Assembly: GCF_000330505.1 (NCBI RefSeq)
Contig: NW_004191702.1
Coordinates: forward strand, 3,212 to 21,958
Source: Entamoeba invadens IP1
Lineage: Eukaryota; Evosea; Mastigamoebida; Endamoebidae
Length of the DNA stretch: 18,747 nucleotides
Direction of reading: 5' to 3'
Shown here: one piece after another, positions 1 through 10,442 of the stretch
Layout of the letters: each line of letters opens with the position of its first letter
Numbering within the stretch: position 1 is the stretch's first letter
Program-made: the position numbers and the translations under genes
Notes under the pieces: model-generated
Databases searched by the model: none
Told to the model about the DNA's origin: nothing
What the model saw: only the letters and a program-made list of their open reading frames with translations

Positions 1-1173
1 TTTGTAGGCAAAAAGTCGATAATAATACTTCGTCATTTACCCCCCAAAACGCTTCAAAGGTTTTTTTGAGACTAAAAATAAACAAACAACACTGATACAA
101 ACAAATTTTACGGTTCGATAATTCGCTCAAATATGTATATATTATTGTAGAACTTTTATTAAATTTATTTTTAATGATCTTTGACTTAATAATATAACAA
201 TAAACTCTATACGCTGCTCGAATAGACTTGATGGGGTTACATATTCTTTCCTTGCAATGTTTTAAAAAACTTCAAGTGATGGGTACGAAGAGTGATGGGA
301 AAGTACAGATTAAACTAATATTAATTCTTGGTGCAATACTGTAAAAATTACAAATAACGTCAGAAGTACCAAGATGGGTTTTGATGTGTTGAATGTTTTA
401 ACTCAATCAACTTATATAATAAATGTGCAAAGATAGAACAAACACATGAATGAGGCTTTTTGATAACCATTTATCTTATTTTTATTACTTTCATAGTCTT
501 CAAATAATAGATTTTTTAATATAATTTTTTGTCTATTGTTTTTTACTGTGTTTTTTTCAGTCATTGTAATTTGTTTTATTTTATTGATTATTTCATTTTC
601 ATTTTAAACATTTGAAGTATCAAAAACCTCATTGAAATGAATTTGTGAAAAGTTTTTTTTAATAATAAAAATGTTCTCTCTTTCCAAATATAATTATTTT
701 CTAATTTTGGTACACAACAAAGATACGTTCCATGCGATATTTCCATCGTGCTTTTATTATTCAAGTTTTCTTTCTTTGCTTTTTTTGTGTTTGGGGTGCT
801 TCCACAATCGCAATTTTTATTAAAAATTGCACAAAAAAAATTTCTGATCAAATAAAGTAATATACACTTATACAAATTGTCATTTCATCAACGAAACTGA
901 AGGAAAAACAAATAGCTGGTTATGTAAAATTATTATTTTTTAAAAAATGATTAAATACAAATTTTATTCTCAGAATTAAACTATTGTTTATTTTTTTTCG
1001 TTTTTTTAAATTGTTAATGTTTATTATTGGTGTTTCTGTTTATTTTTGTTATATTTTGTTAATTAAAAAATCAACCTTGGATAAGTTCGATTTATTATCG
1101 ACACTCTTACTTACTTACAAAAAACAAATATACATAATAATTTTGACAATAAAATCAACAAAATAATGAAACG
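1..1173. other. AT-rich non-coding flank
   Basis: This stretch is AT-rich with long T and A runs. No reading frame in it resembles a known family and I see no structural RNA. A 95-codon minus-strand frame at 588-875 and a 60-codon plus-strand frame at 984-1166 are the only sizeable ones; both have low-complexity composition and no motif. The first 60 bases contain a C run and are slightly richer in GC, so the tail of a gene lying to the left is possible but not shown. Confidence 0.5.
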
Positions 1174-1175
1174 TA

Positions 1176-1195
1176 CAGTTAGTTTCACAACAATT
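1176..1195 (+). repeat. Outer pogo-like element, left terminal inverted repeat, distal part
   Basis: These 20 bases are an exact inverted match to the outer end of the right terminal repeat (11659-11678). They are preceded by TA at 1174-1175. The rest of this terminal repeat is displaced to 3125-3167 by the nested element. Confidence 0.75.
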
Positions 1196-1196
1196 G

Positions 1197-1464
1197 CTTA
1201 TTTTTCAGAAATAAATTACACAATAATTATTTTTGTTGCACAATTTGCACAATTGTTGCATAATTGGCATTATTGTTGCATATCAATATTGGGTGTTTCA
1301 GAACTATTTATTTATTCTCAAATCAATAATTTATTGTTCCAAAACAAAACAATGTTTCATAATTATTGTCTTTTGTTTTAAAATAATATAGTATTATTGT
1401 AAAACTGCATTTTATTGTTTCACTACAAAACGTTACAAATCAACAAAAAAACATAAACTATAAA
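1197..1464 (+). repeat. Left inverted arm of the nested IS630-like element
   Basis: From 1222 inward this pairs with the reverse complement of 2815-3056, with scattered substitutions and small indels. The block includes runs rich in TTGTTGCA and ACAATAAT motifs. The outer 19 bases also match the right end with two mismatches. About 40 bases present in the right arm between the end and the main block are absent here. Confidence 0.8.
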
Positions 1465-1479
1465 CTAAAAGATAAAGAA

Positions 1480-2725
1480 ATGGCAATCACATCTTTTAAG
1501 TTCATCCACTGAGATGAAGTCGAAGGGTTCCTTAATCACAAAGAAGTTTCTCCAGTTGTAGAAGCACCACAACCAGTAGAAATGGCAGAAAGAAGAACAG
1601 CCGATGACATTGTTGCCACTACCACCTCAGCCAATTGTACACGCAGCTCAACAATTGGATAATGAGAGGATAAAAGGATTTATGTTGTTGTAACAGAAAC
1701 ACATAGGAAGACGTTAACTGAAGAATACGCTGAATATGGGAAGGCAAAAGACTGGAAGTACTATAGTTAAAAAATCGTATTGGTGAGTTTTCAGTTAAGA
1801 GATTATTGAGACAATTGGCGAAAGGAGAAGACTTATCAAAACCCAGAAAACAAGGAAGAAAGTATAAATACAGTACTTCACTTCTCTCAGCTGTTGCCAA
1901 AAAGGTGTCACTTGAAGGAAAAACTCTTAGAGAAACCAAAAAGGCTCTCATAGAAGAGGAGTTGAAAAAATAGAATTAGGGGAGGAACTCGATTTTGAAA
2001 TTGTTAGTGTGTCGACAATGTGCCGTTGTATCAAAAACAAGAATATCATAGAAGAAGCGAACCTCCCCCATTGTCTTTTACCGAGGTTACTATCAGGGGA
2101 GTCCGAGCAAACACCGATGAGAACAAGCAACTCGGAATCGAAAAAAGAAGAACCTTGCAGCAATACATGGACTCCGGCATGCAAGTAGTTTTTATTGATG
2201 AGAGTAACTGGAAAGTTGGCAACGTTCGAAGCAGAATGTGGGAGAAAAGAGGCAAAAAAAAAACACATCAGAGAGCAGCCTCTTGCGACTTTTAATTTGT
2301 CTTGTGTTTGTGCCATTAGCGACACTGGTTCTAAGTATTGTAAATTGTTTAATAAAGCAGTTGATGGTGCAATATTTACACGATATTTCAAGGCACTTGT
2401 TGACGCGTTTACTGCAGATGGTAATAACATTATTTTTATGATGGACAACGCTTCAGTACATATGGATTTTCTGGTAACTTATGCCGAAACTAAAGGCTGC
2501 AAGGTGATGTTTAATGCTCCATATAGTCCTGAATGCAACCCAATTGAAATGATCTTCGGCATTTGGAAGACAAGAGTGGGGAATTTGCAGAATGTTAATA
2601 TCAGAGATATGAACCAAAACATTGCAAAATGCTTCTACTTTATCACACCGGCAGAAATACGCAGATTGATCACTCACTTTATTTCGGTAGTGACTCGTAA
2701 AGTTTTTTCCCGTGAAGACTTATAA
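1480..2725 (+). pseudogene. IS630/Tc1-like DDE transposase, frameshifted
   Basis: When active this enzyme cuts and joins transposon ends in the nucleus. The remnant starts at the ATG at 1480, 16 bp after the left arm, and ends at TAA 2723-2725. A lysine-rich helix-turn-helix-like N-terminal region reads at 1794-1970. The first catalytic aspartate is in FIDESNW (near 2200), the second in MMDNASVH (near 2440), and the glutamate in YSPECNPIEMIFGIWK (near 2545); 33 residues separate the second D from the E. The C-terminus ends in FSREDL, like the FRRDNL ending of the transposase near the window end. It is broken by a TGA at 1510-1512, a TAG at 1971-1973 and frame changes near 1780, 1972, 2066 and in an A10 run at 2254-2263. 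The family call is firm; the exact N-terminus is not. Confidence 0.85.
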
Positions 2726-2814
2726 TTATCTTAAGTTATCTCATGTTTAACATTTTTTCTTATAGAATAGATTAAAAATTTATACCAATATAAACTATAT
2801 AAAAGTTTTTCTTT

Positions 2815-3122
2815 TTTATAGTTTATGTTTTTTTTGTTAATTTATAACGTTTTGTAGTGAAACAATAAAATGCAGTTTTACAATAATACTATATTATTTT
2901 AAAACAAAAGACAATAATTATGAAACATTGTTTTGTTTTGGAACAATAAATTATTGATTTGAGAATAAATAAATAGTTCTGAACACCCAATATTGATATG
3001 CAACAATAATGCCAATTATGCAACAATTGTGCAAATTGTGCAACAAAATAATTATTTGAACAGGCTGACAAAGTACAAATCTAATTGTTATGAAACAGAA
3101 ATCTTTTTTTATGAAAAATAAG
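2815..3122 (-). repeat. Right inverted arm of the nested IS630-like element
   Basis: The reverse complement of this stretch matches 1197-1464. It is about 40 bases longer because of a block at roughly 3060-3105 that the left arm lacks. That block contains TAATTGTTATGAAAC (3082-3096), which differs at one base from the outer element's right end at 11658-11672. Confidence 0.78.
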
Positions 3123-3124
3123 TA

Positions 3125-3167
3125 AAGACCTGCGACATACTTGCACTAAGCGCCATACCTGCACTAG
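3125..3167 (+). repeat. Outer pogo-like element, left terminal inverted repeat, proximal part, with an 18-bp direct repeat
   Basis: This is the inner 43 bp of the outer element's left terminal repeat, matching the inverse of 11616-11658 with three mismatches. It contains two adjacent 18-bp units, GCGACATACTTGCACTAA (3132-3149) and GCGCCATACCTGCACTAG (3150-3167). Subterminal direct repeats like these often bind transposase; that role is inferred here. Confidence 0.75.
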
Positions 3168-3707
3168 CCCACATAACAATTTAAAAAACAAAAAAAACAT
3201 AAAATTTGTTATAAGAAAAAGAGAAAAAAACTCGTTTTTTAATTGAAATTTCTTAAAACAATTGAATTTTTGTTTTGACCAATAAAACACATTATAAACT
3301 TGTAGAACCATCTTTTTGAATTGTCTTTTTCATAAATCTATTCAAGAAAAATCACGAAACAACAAAACATCAAACGTATTTTTAAACCAAACATCATTTC
3401 AATAGTAATAATGGGCTAATAATTTATTAGAAAAACAAGAAAAATGATGAGATGTGTTTTATTTTCAAACACATCTTTTTAAAACACAATAAACATGACA
3501 TATCATAACTCCAATCCATATGATTGCTTTATTATGATACTGGAAATTTAGATCCATGTTATAAGTGGTAGTATAATGAGAATAAAATTTTTACTTAAAA
3601 CATAACCCACAATAAAAATTTAACAACATGTGTAATTTAAAATGACACATCTTATATTAAAGTAGGTTAATATAATAAATTATTTTATAAACAATTTGGC
3701 TTTCAAA
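3168..3707. other. Non-coding 5' part of the pogo-like element, with one hairpin
   Basis: No coding frame is supported here. The clearest structure is a perfect hairpin at 3450-3476, with a 10-bp stem AGATGTGTTT, a 7-base loop and the inverse stem, followed by a T run. The promoter of the pogo transposase would be expected in this segment, but I could not identify it. Confidence 0.5.
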
Positions 3708-5443
3708 ATGTGGTTAACAAACGAAAATTTAAATTATCAATTTCAAATAATAAAGCACAATAAACTCGCTTCTTCTCAAACGATTTCAACTGAGTTGATT
3801 TCCGACAATATAAAAAACAACAAGGAAATTGTAACCTTTATTAAAGAACATGAAGAAACTATTAAACAATTTCAACTTCTTGAAGAATAGGTTTTGTACT
3901 TGCGTAAAACGAATTTTTCAAAACAAATTTTATTTGATACCATTTCTAAAATTTTAAATGCCAATGTCAATACTTGTATGTCATATGGCAAAAGATAGAC
4001 AGTTCCAATTAAACAAATACTTCGACGGGTGGCAAATTGCCGCTATTTACAATAGAAGAAAAGGATAAAATTGTTGAAGAAATACAACTCCTTCAAAACA
4101 CTCCAGAACAGGCGACAGGAGACATAATTACAGATTTTGTTAATCTGACATTGAAATAAAATATATCTAGACGACAAATATTGGACTGGTTGAGAAAACA
4201 CACACAAATTAAACCACATCAGTCTAAACCAATGGAAGAGGGAAGAGCAAATTTATCCAATGATGAATTAAAGAAATACATAGAAAGAGCTGAGACTTTG
4301 CTCAACAATGTTCATAAATATTGTTCCAAAGAATCTATAAAACTGTCTGGTGTCTATCCATCCCTCCTTCTTAACATGGATGAATCAGGATTTGTTCCTT
4401 TTGTTGACACAAAATCTCGGACAGTGTATTGTGACCCAACAAAATCATTCAAATTAGAACATGCCGTTGACAGAGCGGTCAAACGAATAAGTCTTGTTGC
4501 AGGAATTTGGGGCGATTCAACAAAACTCAAACCAATGTTGATAGTGCCACGCAAAACAATAGACAATGAAATCGAGAAATACGTCATGTTAGATTCAATG
4601 GTCATTATCTATCAAGATAACGGATTCATGACCAAAGAAATATTCTTGTTGTGGAAAACAAAGATATTATTTCCTGCCTTTGAAGAACGTAAAAAGAACA
4701 ACAGAAGAGAGTGGGGAATCCTAATAATGGATAGTTTGGGATCGCATTTCACTGATGAAGCCATTAAAGGATTCCACGAGAGAAAAATTGCGATTCTTAA
4801 ACTGTTTCCACACTCGAGTCATTTCACACAACCTTTGGAAATCAAAAAGTTTGTTATATAGTTTATTAATTGAAAAATTAACTATTAGAAATGGATACAT
4901 TATCCAGAATTAAAAAACGCAATTCAAAGGGATGGAGAAAGTGATGGAGCAAGACCGATTGAATCAATGGAAGTATCTACTGTTTTGGCCACTCTTAAAA
5001 AACAGAAAGAAGTGCGAAAACGAAAAACACACAAAAAGTGTTAAATTGTCTATACAACTGGACTCTTACCAAAGCACAATTAGAACAGTTTGCTTTGAGT
5101 AACATGACAACACAAATTGTATCAATTGTTACTTCCTGGGATAGAGCAACAAGTGGTCTTAACATAATGAATGCTTTCAATCGGGCAGGGTTTAGGAGGT
5201 ATCAAAAAACAATAACAAAAGTAAGAGAAAAGATGTATATAACAAGAGTCAAATTTATTGCTCTGAACGCTTTGTTGTTAATGAAAAAAACTCGGAGAGG
5301 ATTTTGAAGAAGAAACAGAGCAAGATTTACAATTTGTTGGAAAGAAAAAAGTCACAATTGCAGAACTTGAAAAGAAAGAAATATTTGAAGAAGATGATTC
5401 AGAGGGTGCGTACGATGAATTTGATAACTCCATTTGTGTTTAA
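3708..5443 (+). pseudogene. pogo/Tigger-like (DDE_1) transposase, broken
   Basis: The remnant runs from the ATG at 3708 to TAA 5441-5443. Its N-terminal part (3708-4200) has the look of the paired helix-turn-helix region of pogo and CENP-B proteins, including RRQILDWLRKHTQIKP. The catalytic core reads LLNMDESGF (about 4370), then LIMDSLGSH (about 4725), then HSSHFTQPLE (about 4812), the standard pogo block order. The third acidic position is E, where D in QPLD is usual. A tail with NIMNAFNRAGF (about 5165-5197) matches the conserved C-terminal motif of the family, and the end is acidic. Breaks are TAG 3888-3890, TAG near 3997, a frame change near 4030, TAA near 4157, TAG 4859-4861, and further frame changes near 4870, 5040 and 5295. 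It presumably served the outer element. Confidence 0.85.
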
Positions 5444-5504
5444 ACATAGATGAAGTAGATAATTTGACTTTTTTATTTTTTTGTGTTATAGTGTATGTTT
5501 GTTT

Positions 5505-5545
5505 CACGGTCTCCAGAAATGGGGGGAGGTCGAACACTTAGGTTT
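5505..5545 (+). repeat. hAT element left terminal inverted repeat
   Basis: It starts CACGGTCTCCAG, followed by a G-rich block and then CGAACACTTAGGTTT. It matches the inverse of 10443-10481 apart from several substitutions and a 2-base length difference in the middle. Confidence 0.75.
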
Positions 5546-6884
5546 TCCAAATTTCGATAAAACTTGGTTTATTTTTTAATAATTATTAGTAAAAAATTGA
5601 TTATAATTACTTTTTTCTCTATTTTTTCGGGGAAAACAAGAAAAAAAGAGTATAAAGATTATGGAAAATTGTAAATGAATAAAAGAAATGGCAAAATAAT
5701 AAGCAATTTGAGGCAAAATGATAATTTGGTAAATAATAAAAATAATTTACATTTTTCAATGGGAAAAACGAGAGAATGGACAAAACCTATAAAAAATTAC
5801 CATTTTTCAAAGTGAAATTTAATACTATATTTTTTAGTAAATATACTATACAATATTATGTTTGATTTGGCCATGATTATACTAATATTTTGGGATTTAA
5901 TCAATTACAAATGAAAAACAATATGATTCAAAACAGACACAATATGGTGATTAATATTTAGTTTTGTCACAGAAACACAATTAGAAATAAATGTGCTTTT
6001 TTAAAAATAATCTTTGGTAAATTAAACGCTTTTTAATAATTATTACATTTTTGAGATGTTGTTTTTGTTTTTTGTCCCAGAAAGTCAGTAATGTTGATCT
6101 TGTCTTGTGAATTGTAAAGAAGAAAACCATCTATCAAACATTTTTGGGAAATAATTTATACAAATATTTTTGTAAAAAATGTTTTACAAAAATAATGACA
6201 TTATATGAGCGCATTTTATGTAACTTTTTAATAAAGTAAAATTAGTGTTGTTGAAAAACAGACAAACAGAGTCAAAACTTTTTTTGTTTTTGTTTTGTTT
6301 TTTTCATAAACAAACTTTTATTGAACATGTAGTTTTTAAAATATTTTTTTCTAAAATTGTTTGTTTGATTAATTACAAAACAAATTTATTTGACAAATAG
6401 AAAGTTTTATAAACAACAAACACAAACAATAAAACTATTCGAAATGAAAAGTTTTTTGAAAAATAACCGAACAACTTAAAATTTGGCTTTTGAAAACAAT
6501 TTATTTTAAATATAAAAATAATTATAATTGATTATAATTAAAAATTAATTATAATTGATTATAATTAAAAATTAATTATAATCTTTTTTATAATTATTTT
6601 TTTTACTAAATATATACAATTTTTAATTGAATTAAAACTATATTTATATTCATTAAAAGAAATACTATTTACCAATACTGGTTTAGAAAACCATTCTTTA
6701 AAAAAATAAAAACTCAAAACAGACACAATATAACCAAATGTATAATTTCCTATTTTTGTCTATTTATTATCAAAACATCCAAAATAATAGTTTGTTTAAA
6801 TATTTATTATAATATTAAACCTGCTTGACCTTGATCATCTAATTATTATTTTTGTTTTCAAGTTATCTTTAATCTGAAAATTTA
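5546..6884. other. Non-coding 5' region of the hAT element
   Basis: This 1.3-kb AT-rich stretch holds no supported gene. It contains a 27-bp tandem repeat at 6521-6582 and a short sequence, CAAAACAGACACAATAT, that occurs twice in direct orientation, once at about 5931 and once at about 6715. Confidence 0.5.
6521..6582 (+). repeat. 27-bp tandem repeat, about 2.3 copies
   Basis: The unit begins ATTATAATTGATTATAATTA and runs 27 bases. Copies lie at 6521-6547 and 6548-6574 with no differences, followed by 8 bases of a third. The unit is itself partly palindromic, so slippage is the likely origin. Confidence 0.85.
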
Positions 6885-9011
6885 ATGCAAGAACCAACTG
6901 AGAAAGATTTTAGTTTTATTTGGAATCATTGCAAGTTCAGAGAAATGTACTTCGATAAGGAGACTCGAGAAGATAAAACCATTAACTCGTACGAAAGAGG
7001 TAAAATGTTTATATTAGACGGAAACAATAAACACAAACTTGTTCAAAAAACTCGAAGTGACACTTTCTGGAGATTGTCATGCTTAGAATGTGAAGAAAAA
7101 AATAAATGTCACCAGTACAATTTTTCGGGAGTAGTGACGACGACAAATATGGCAAAACACTTGGAGATATCACATAACATAGAAAACCCTCGTGTGACAC
7201 CATCACGAACAAACAATAGTGGTGTTCGAGATCCTTTTGTTGTCCACAGAAATATCGACAAAGTGATATCCTTTTTTATTGACTTACATTTTTGTACCCA
7301 TTTCATTGGTAGAGTGTGATGCTTTTGTTTTATTACTCGAACAGGCATGTCCTGGGTATAAAATACCTTGTAGACAAACTATGATTGATGAACGTCTTCC
7401 CAAATTGAGAGATCATGTCTCAAAATTAATAAAAAGTGAAATAACCAAAATCGATGGAGGGATTTGTGGAACCATTGACAGTTGGTCTTCTAGAAACCAA
7501 GATTCGTTTTTTAGTTTTACGCTGCACTATTCTTATGGAACTGTTGTAAGAAAATTGGTGTTAGAGTTGATGCCATTCTCTGAAATTCATTCTAGTTCGA
7601 ATATTGCCAATTTTATCAAACAAACAGTCGAAAATGGGGATTAGAAATGTTCGGATAGTTTGTTATAATATCAGACAACGCAAACGACGTCAAAGCAGGT
7701 ATAAATGAAGCGGGATATACACACTTTGGGTGTTGTTGCCACAAATTGGATTTGTTATTCAAAAATGCGATTATTGAAAATACTTTAATAGCAAATTTCT
7801 TTAAAAAAATGAAACAAATAGTTTCTAAAATTAAAAATTCAAGAGCAAATTCCCGTTTATTGGCCAAATTTCAAACTAACAACAAGGGGTTTGTGAAAAG
7901 ATTGTTAAATGATATTGAAACTAGATGGTTTAGTAAGTTGGGGATGCTTTGTAGTGTACGAGACAACGTCGAAGAAATCAACGAAGTGATGAAGGAGAAC
8001 GCAAATAAAATAACGGACGACGTTCAAAGAAGACTCTTCATAACAAAATTCATCGTCACTGACTACGACAAAAACCTTCTAACGTTCGTCATCAATATAG
8101 TCACTACTTTAAAGTCCACAAGCGATTTACTGTCTTCCGAAAAGATGCCAACCATGTCGATTTTATGTGGAGAGATTCTACATTTGGAAGACCGTCTTTC
8201 TTGCCAGAAAACTGAATCAATTGGAAGGATTGAAACTGTAATGGAAACACGTGTAATTGTAAGTACAACACAGGGGACCAAGTGTAGTGAAGAATGTGTG
8301 GTTGAAGATGTTTCATCGGAGAATTCAACCATCACAGAAACACATGTGAGAGTTGAACTGCATAAAAGGAAAAGTGAATTTATTGAATCACTCCAATTTG
8401 GAGTAAAAAATTACTTTTATGAAGGTAACTACAACATTTTGGGGTCAAAAGAAGTGATGATGGCATGTTATTTCAATCCAATGACAAAGTTGATGATATA
8501 CCCAAATTATAAAGAACTCATCGACAATGTCCATGCATCAATTGAAGAAACCGCAGAGAGAATAAAGACGGAAGAAGATAACTATCATAATGAATGTACA
8601 AATTTTACATCAATTGAAGACACAAGCAACACTGAAGCCACAACAGTTCAGTCTTTTGAGGAAAGATATACAAAATTTCTTGTTCGTAAGTCCATCCAGA
8701 AAACGGCATTAAGCATCCAAATGACGGAATATGAATCTCAACCAGTCTTGGATGAGAATTCCAATATAACGCTCACTCAATATTGGAGAAGTAAGATGGT
8801 AATGTGGCCGGACTTGGCAAAGGCTGCACTACGATATACGACCCTTCTTTGCGTCAGCACTCCATCAGAAAGGTTATTCTCAAAGAGTGGGTGCTATTAT
8901 TGAGACAGAAGGAATATATTACTTCCAAAAAAACTTGAGATGTTGACTTTTATCAACTCTTTCCTAACGATGGATATCATGAGACAAATGCTTGAAACTA
9001 ATGATCAATAA
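6885..9011 (+). pseudogene. hAT-family transposase with BED zinc finger, broken
   Basis: This would be the DNA-cutting enzyme of the surrounding hAT element. From the ATG at 6885 the first part carries a BED-type finger: CLECEEK gives the paired cysteines and NMAKHLEISHN the paired histidines (about 7080-7180). Then come the typical VPISLVECDAFVLLLEQA and IPCRQTM segments (about 7290-7385) and TIDSWSS (about 7470). The DNA-cleavage region shows IISDNANDVKAGI and CCCHKLDLL (about 7660-7755), followed by ETRWFSKLGML. The C-terminal dimerisation block reads STPSERLFSKSG (about 8850), then LLPKKLEMLTFINSF up to TAA 9009-9011. Breaks: frame change near 7270-7300, TAG at about 7642, another shift near 7655, and a shift near 8890. 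The reconstructed length of about 700 residues suits the family. Confidence 0.88.
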
Positions 9012-10442
9012 AAACGTTGGTATTTTACTTGTTTATTTCTTCCAGACCAGTATATACAATTTTTACTTTCATAATTTCAATTTTTAATATTGTAATTATA
9101 ACGTTTGTTATTTATAACAATAATTATAATTGATTAACTGTATTACATTATGATATTTTGAATTAATTTTTATATTTTATAAATCTTTTGGAATTAAAAT
9201 ATATTTATATTTGAATTAAAAGACTGATAGTAAAAATAGTTCCAGAGTCAAATACGGTCCATTTTAATGACAGAATATATGATTAATTAAATATTTAATA
9301 TTCAATACTATTTAAATTAGTTTGCAATTGTTTGGTATATTCTTCATTTGTTATTTTATAAAACAATTTTGCCAAATCAAACTGTTTAATCAAAAATTAT
9401 TAGAAATAGTTTACGATTTTATTTTATTTAAAACAAAAAGTTTGTTCGAATAAACAAAACTTTTTTCTTGTAAAAAAACTAAAAACAGTACCAAACAATC
9501 AAACGTTTTTACATTTGTATTGTTTTTGAACAATTTTTTAACAACACTAAAGTAAAATATAGTTATTTTCATCATTGAACAATTGTTTTATTTTTCGGGT
9601 TCAATAGGATATAAAAGAAGAGGGTATTTTTTAATACAAAATTGGGAATAATCAATTACCAACCAATGCCACACAATACACAAAAATGCTACTTGTTTGT
9701 TTCAATAAAGTTGAAATGTAACAATAAATGCCTATTTGGATAAACAAACACGCATTTATATTTACAATAATATGGTTTGATTTTAATATAATTTGATATA
9801 TCATAGTCTAATACTTTTATTGTTTTATTATAGTTTAATAATATATAAACCCATAATCTTTGAAAATCAATGACAATTGAATTCAAAAGGATGAAAAAAT
9901 AATCAAGAGTAATTGAATTGTGCTTATGGTGGGTTTGAATTGAATTGTTTTCAAAAATTTAATAATAACAATAATTATAATATGTTAATCAATAATAATA
10001 ATTTCGATTTGTGTTAAATAAAATGAACTTATAACAATTTACACAATAAAACAATAAAAGTTATAGTTATCAATTCCATTTATTTTAATATTTTTAAACT
10101 ATCTTTGTTTCATATTTATTCACAATTTAAATTTTTTGTGTTTTTCCTCAAATTATACGTCGAATGATCTTATTATAATAATTGTTTAAATTCTATTTTT
10201 TTCGACACTGCCCCGATTCCCTTCATCAATTTTGTTGTTTTTTTGTTTTTAGTTTTCATACAAATAACATTTTCCCCCTCAATATTATGTTATCAGAGAA
10301 TCGACATTTTGCTTTGCTCACTTTTTTACTAAACCAAAAAAAGTGTGTTATGAAAAAGAAAATTATTAAAATTATATTTTTCTTTTGTCTCTTGTTTTTA
10401 TTTGTTTTTTGTTTTCTCAACGATTTTGAGAAAATAAACCCT
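9012..10442. other. Non-coding 3' region of the hAT element
   Basis: AT-rich with no supported gene. A 104-codon plus-strand frame at 10182-10496 is phenylalanine-rich low complexity and runs through the terminal repeat, so it is not credible. The segment contains copy A of a diverged direct repeat (about 9780-10040). A stretch at 9170-9225 also resembles 6620-6660 within the same element. Confidence 0.45.
9780..10040 (+). repeat. Diverged direct repeat, copy A
   Basis: The core at 9845-9945 starts TATAAACCCATAAT and ends with a GTGGGTTT motif, so its ends are short inverted repeats (AAACCCA and TGGGTTT) about 90 bp apart. It shares AATTGAATTC and AGAGTAATTGAAT with copy B at the same relative places. 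Weaker similarity continues to ATAACAAT near 10030. It looks like an old miniature element. Confidence 0.5.

Larger units (their letters stand above)
1197..3122 (+). mobile_element. Nested IS630/Tc1-like DNA transposon with long inverted repeats
   Basis: The element is bounded by long inverted arms and contains a DDE transposase remnant. Its proposed ends are CTTATTTTTCA at 1197-1207 and the inverted TGAAAAATAAG at 3112-3122. It is followed by TA (3123-3124) and preceded by TG (1195-1196), which I read as a TA target duplication whose left copy has one substitution. The host sequence on both sides rejoins exactly into the outer element's terminal repeat, which fixes the boundaries independently. 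Total length is about 1.93 kb. Many differences between the arms and a badly shifted transposase indicate an old insertion. Confidence 0.75.

Noticed and set aside
588..875. 95-codon minus-strand reading frame with scattered cysteines
   Set aside because: No recognisable domain, low-complexity ends and no neighbouring gene context; frames of this length are expected at this base composition.
984..1381. Two plus-strand frames at 984-1166 and 1166-1381
   Set aside because: The first is a hydrophobic low-complexity frame with a TTG start. The second runs through the inverted arm of the IS630-like element and has a mirror frame at 2889-3071, so both reflect repeat sequence and not a gene.
1948..2448. 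166-codon minus-strand frame
   Set aside because: It lies antisense to the IS630-like transposase, whose catalytic motifs are read on the plus strand.
3081..3311. 76-codon minus-strand frame containing LVQVWRLVQVCRR
   Set aside because: The repeated peptide is just the translation of the 18-bp direct repeat in the transposon end.
3450..3476. Bacterial-type intrinsic terminator (hairpin plus T run)
   Set aside because: The window is eukaryotic, so the hairpin is listed only as a structure.
8063..8335. Minus-strand frames inside the hAT gene
   Set aside because: Antisense shadows of a transposase with clear plus-strand hAT motifs.
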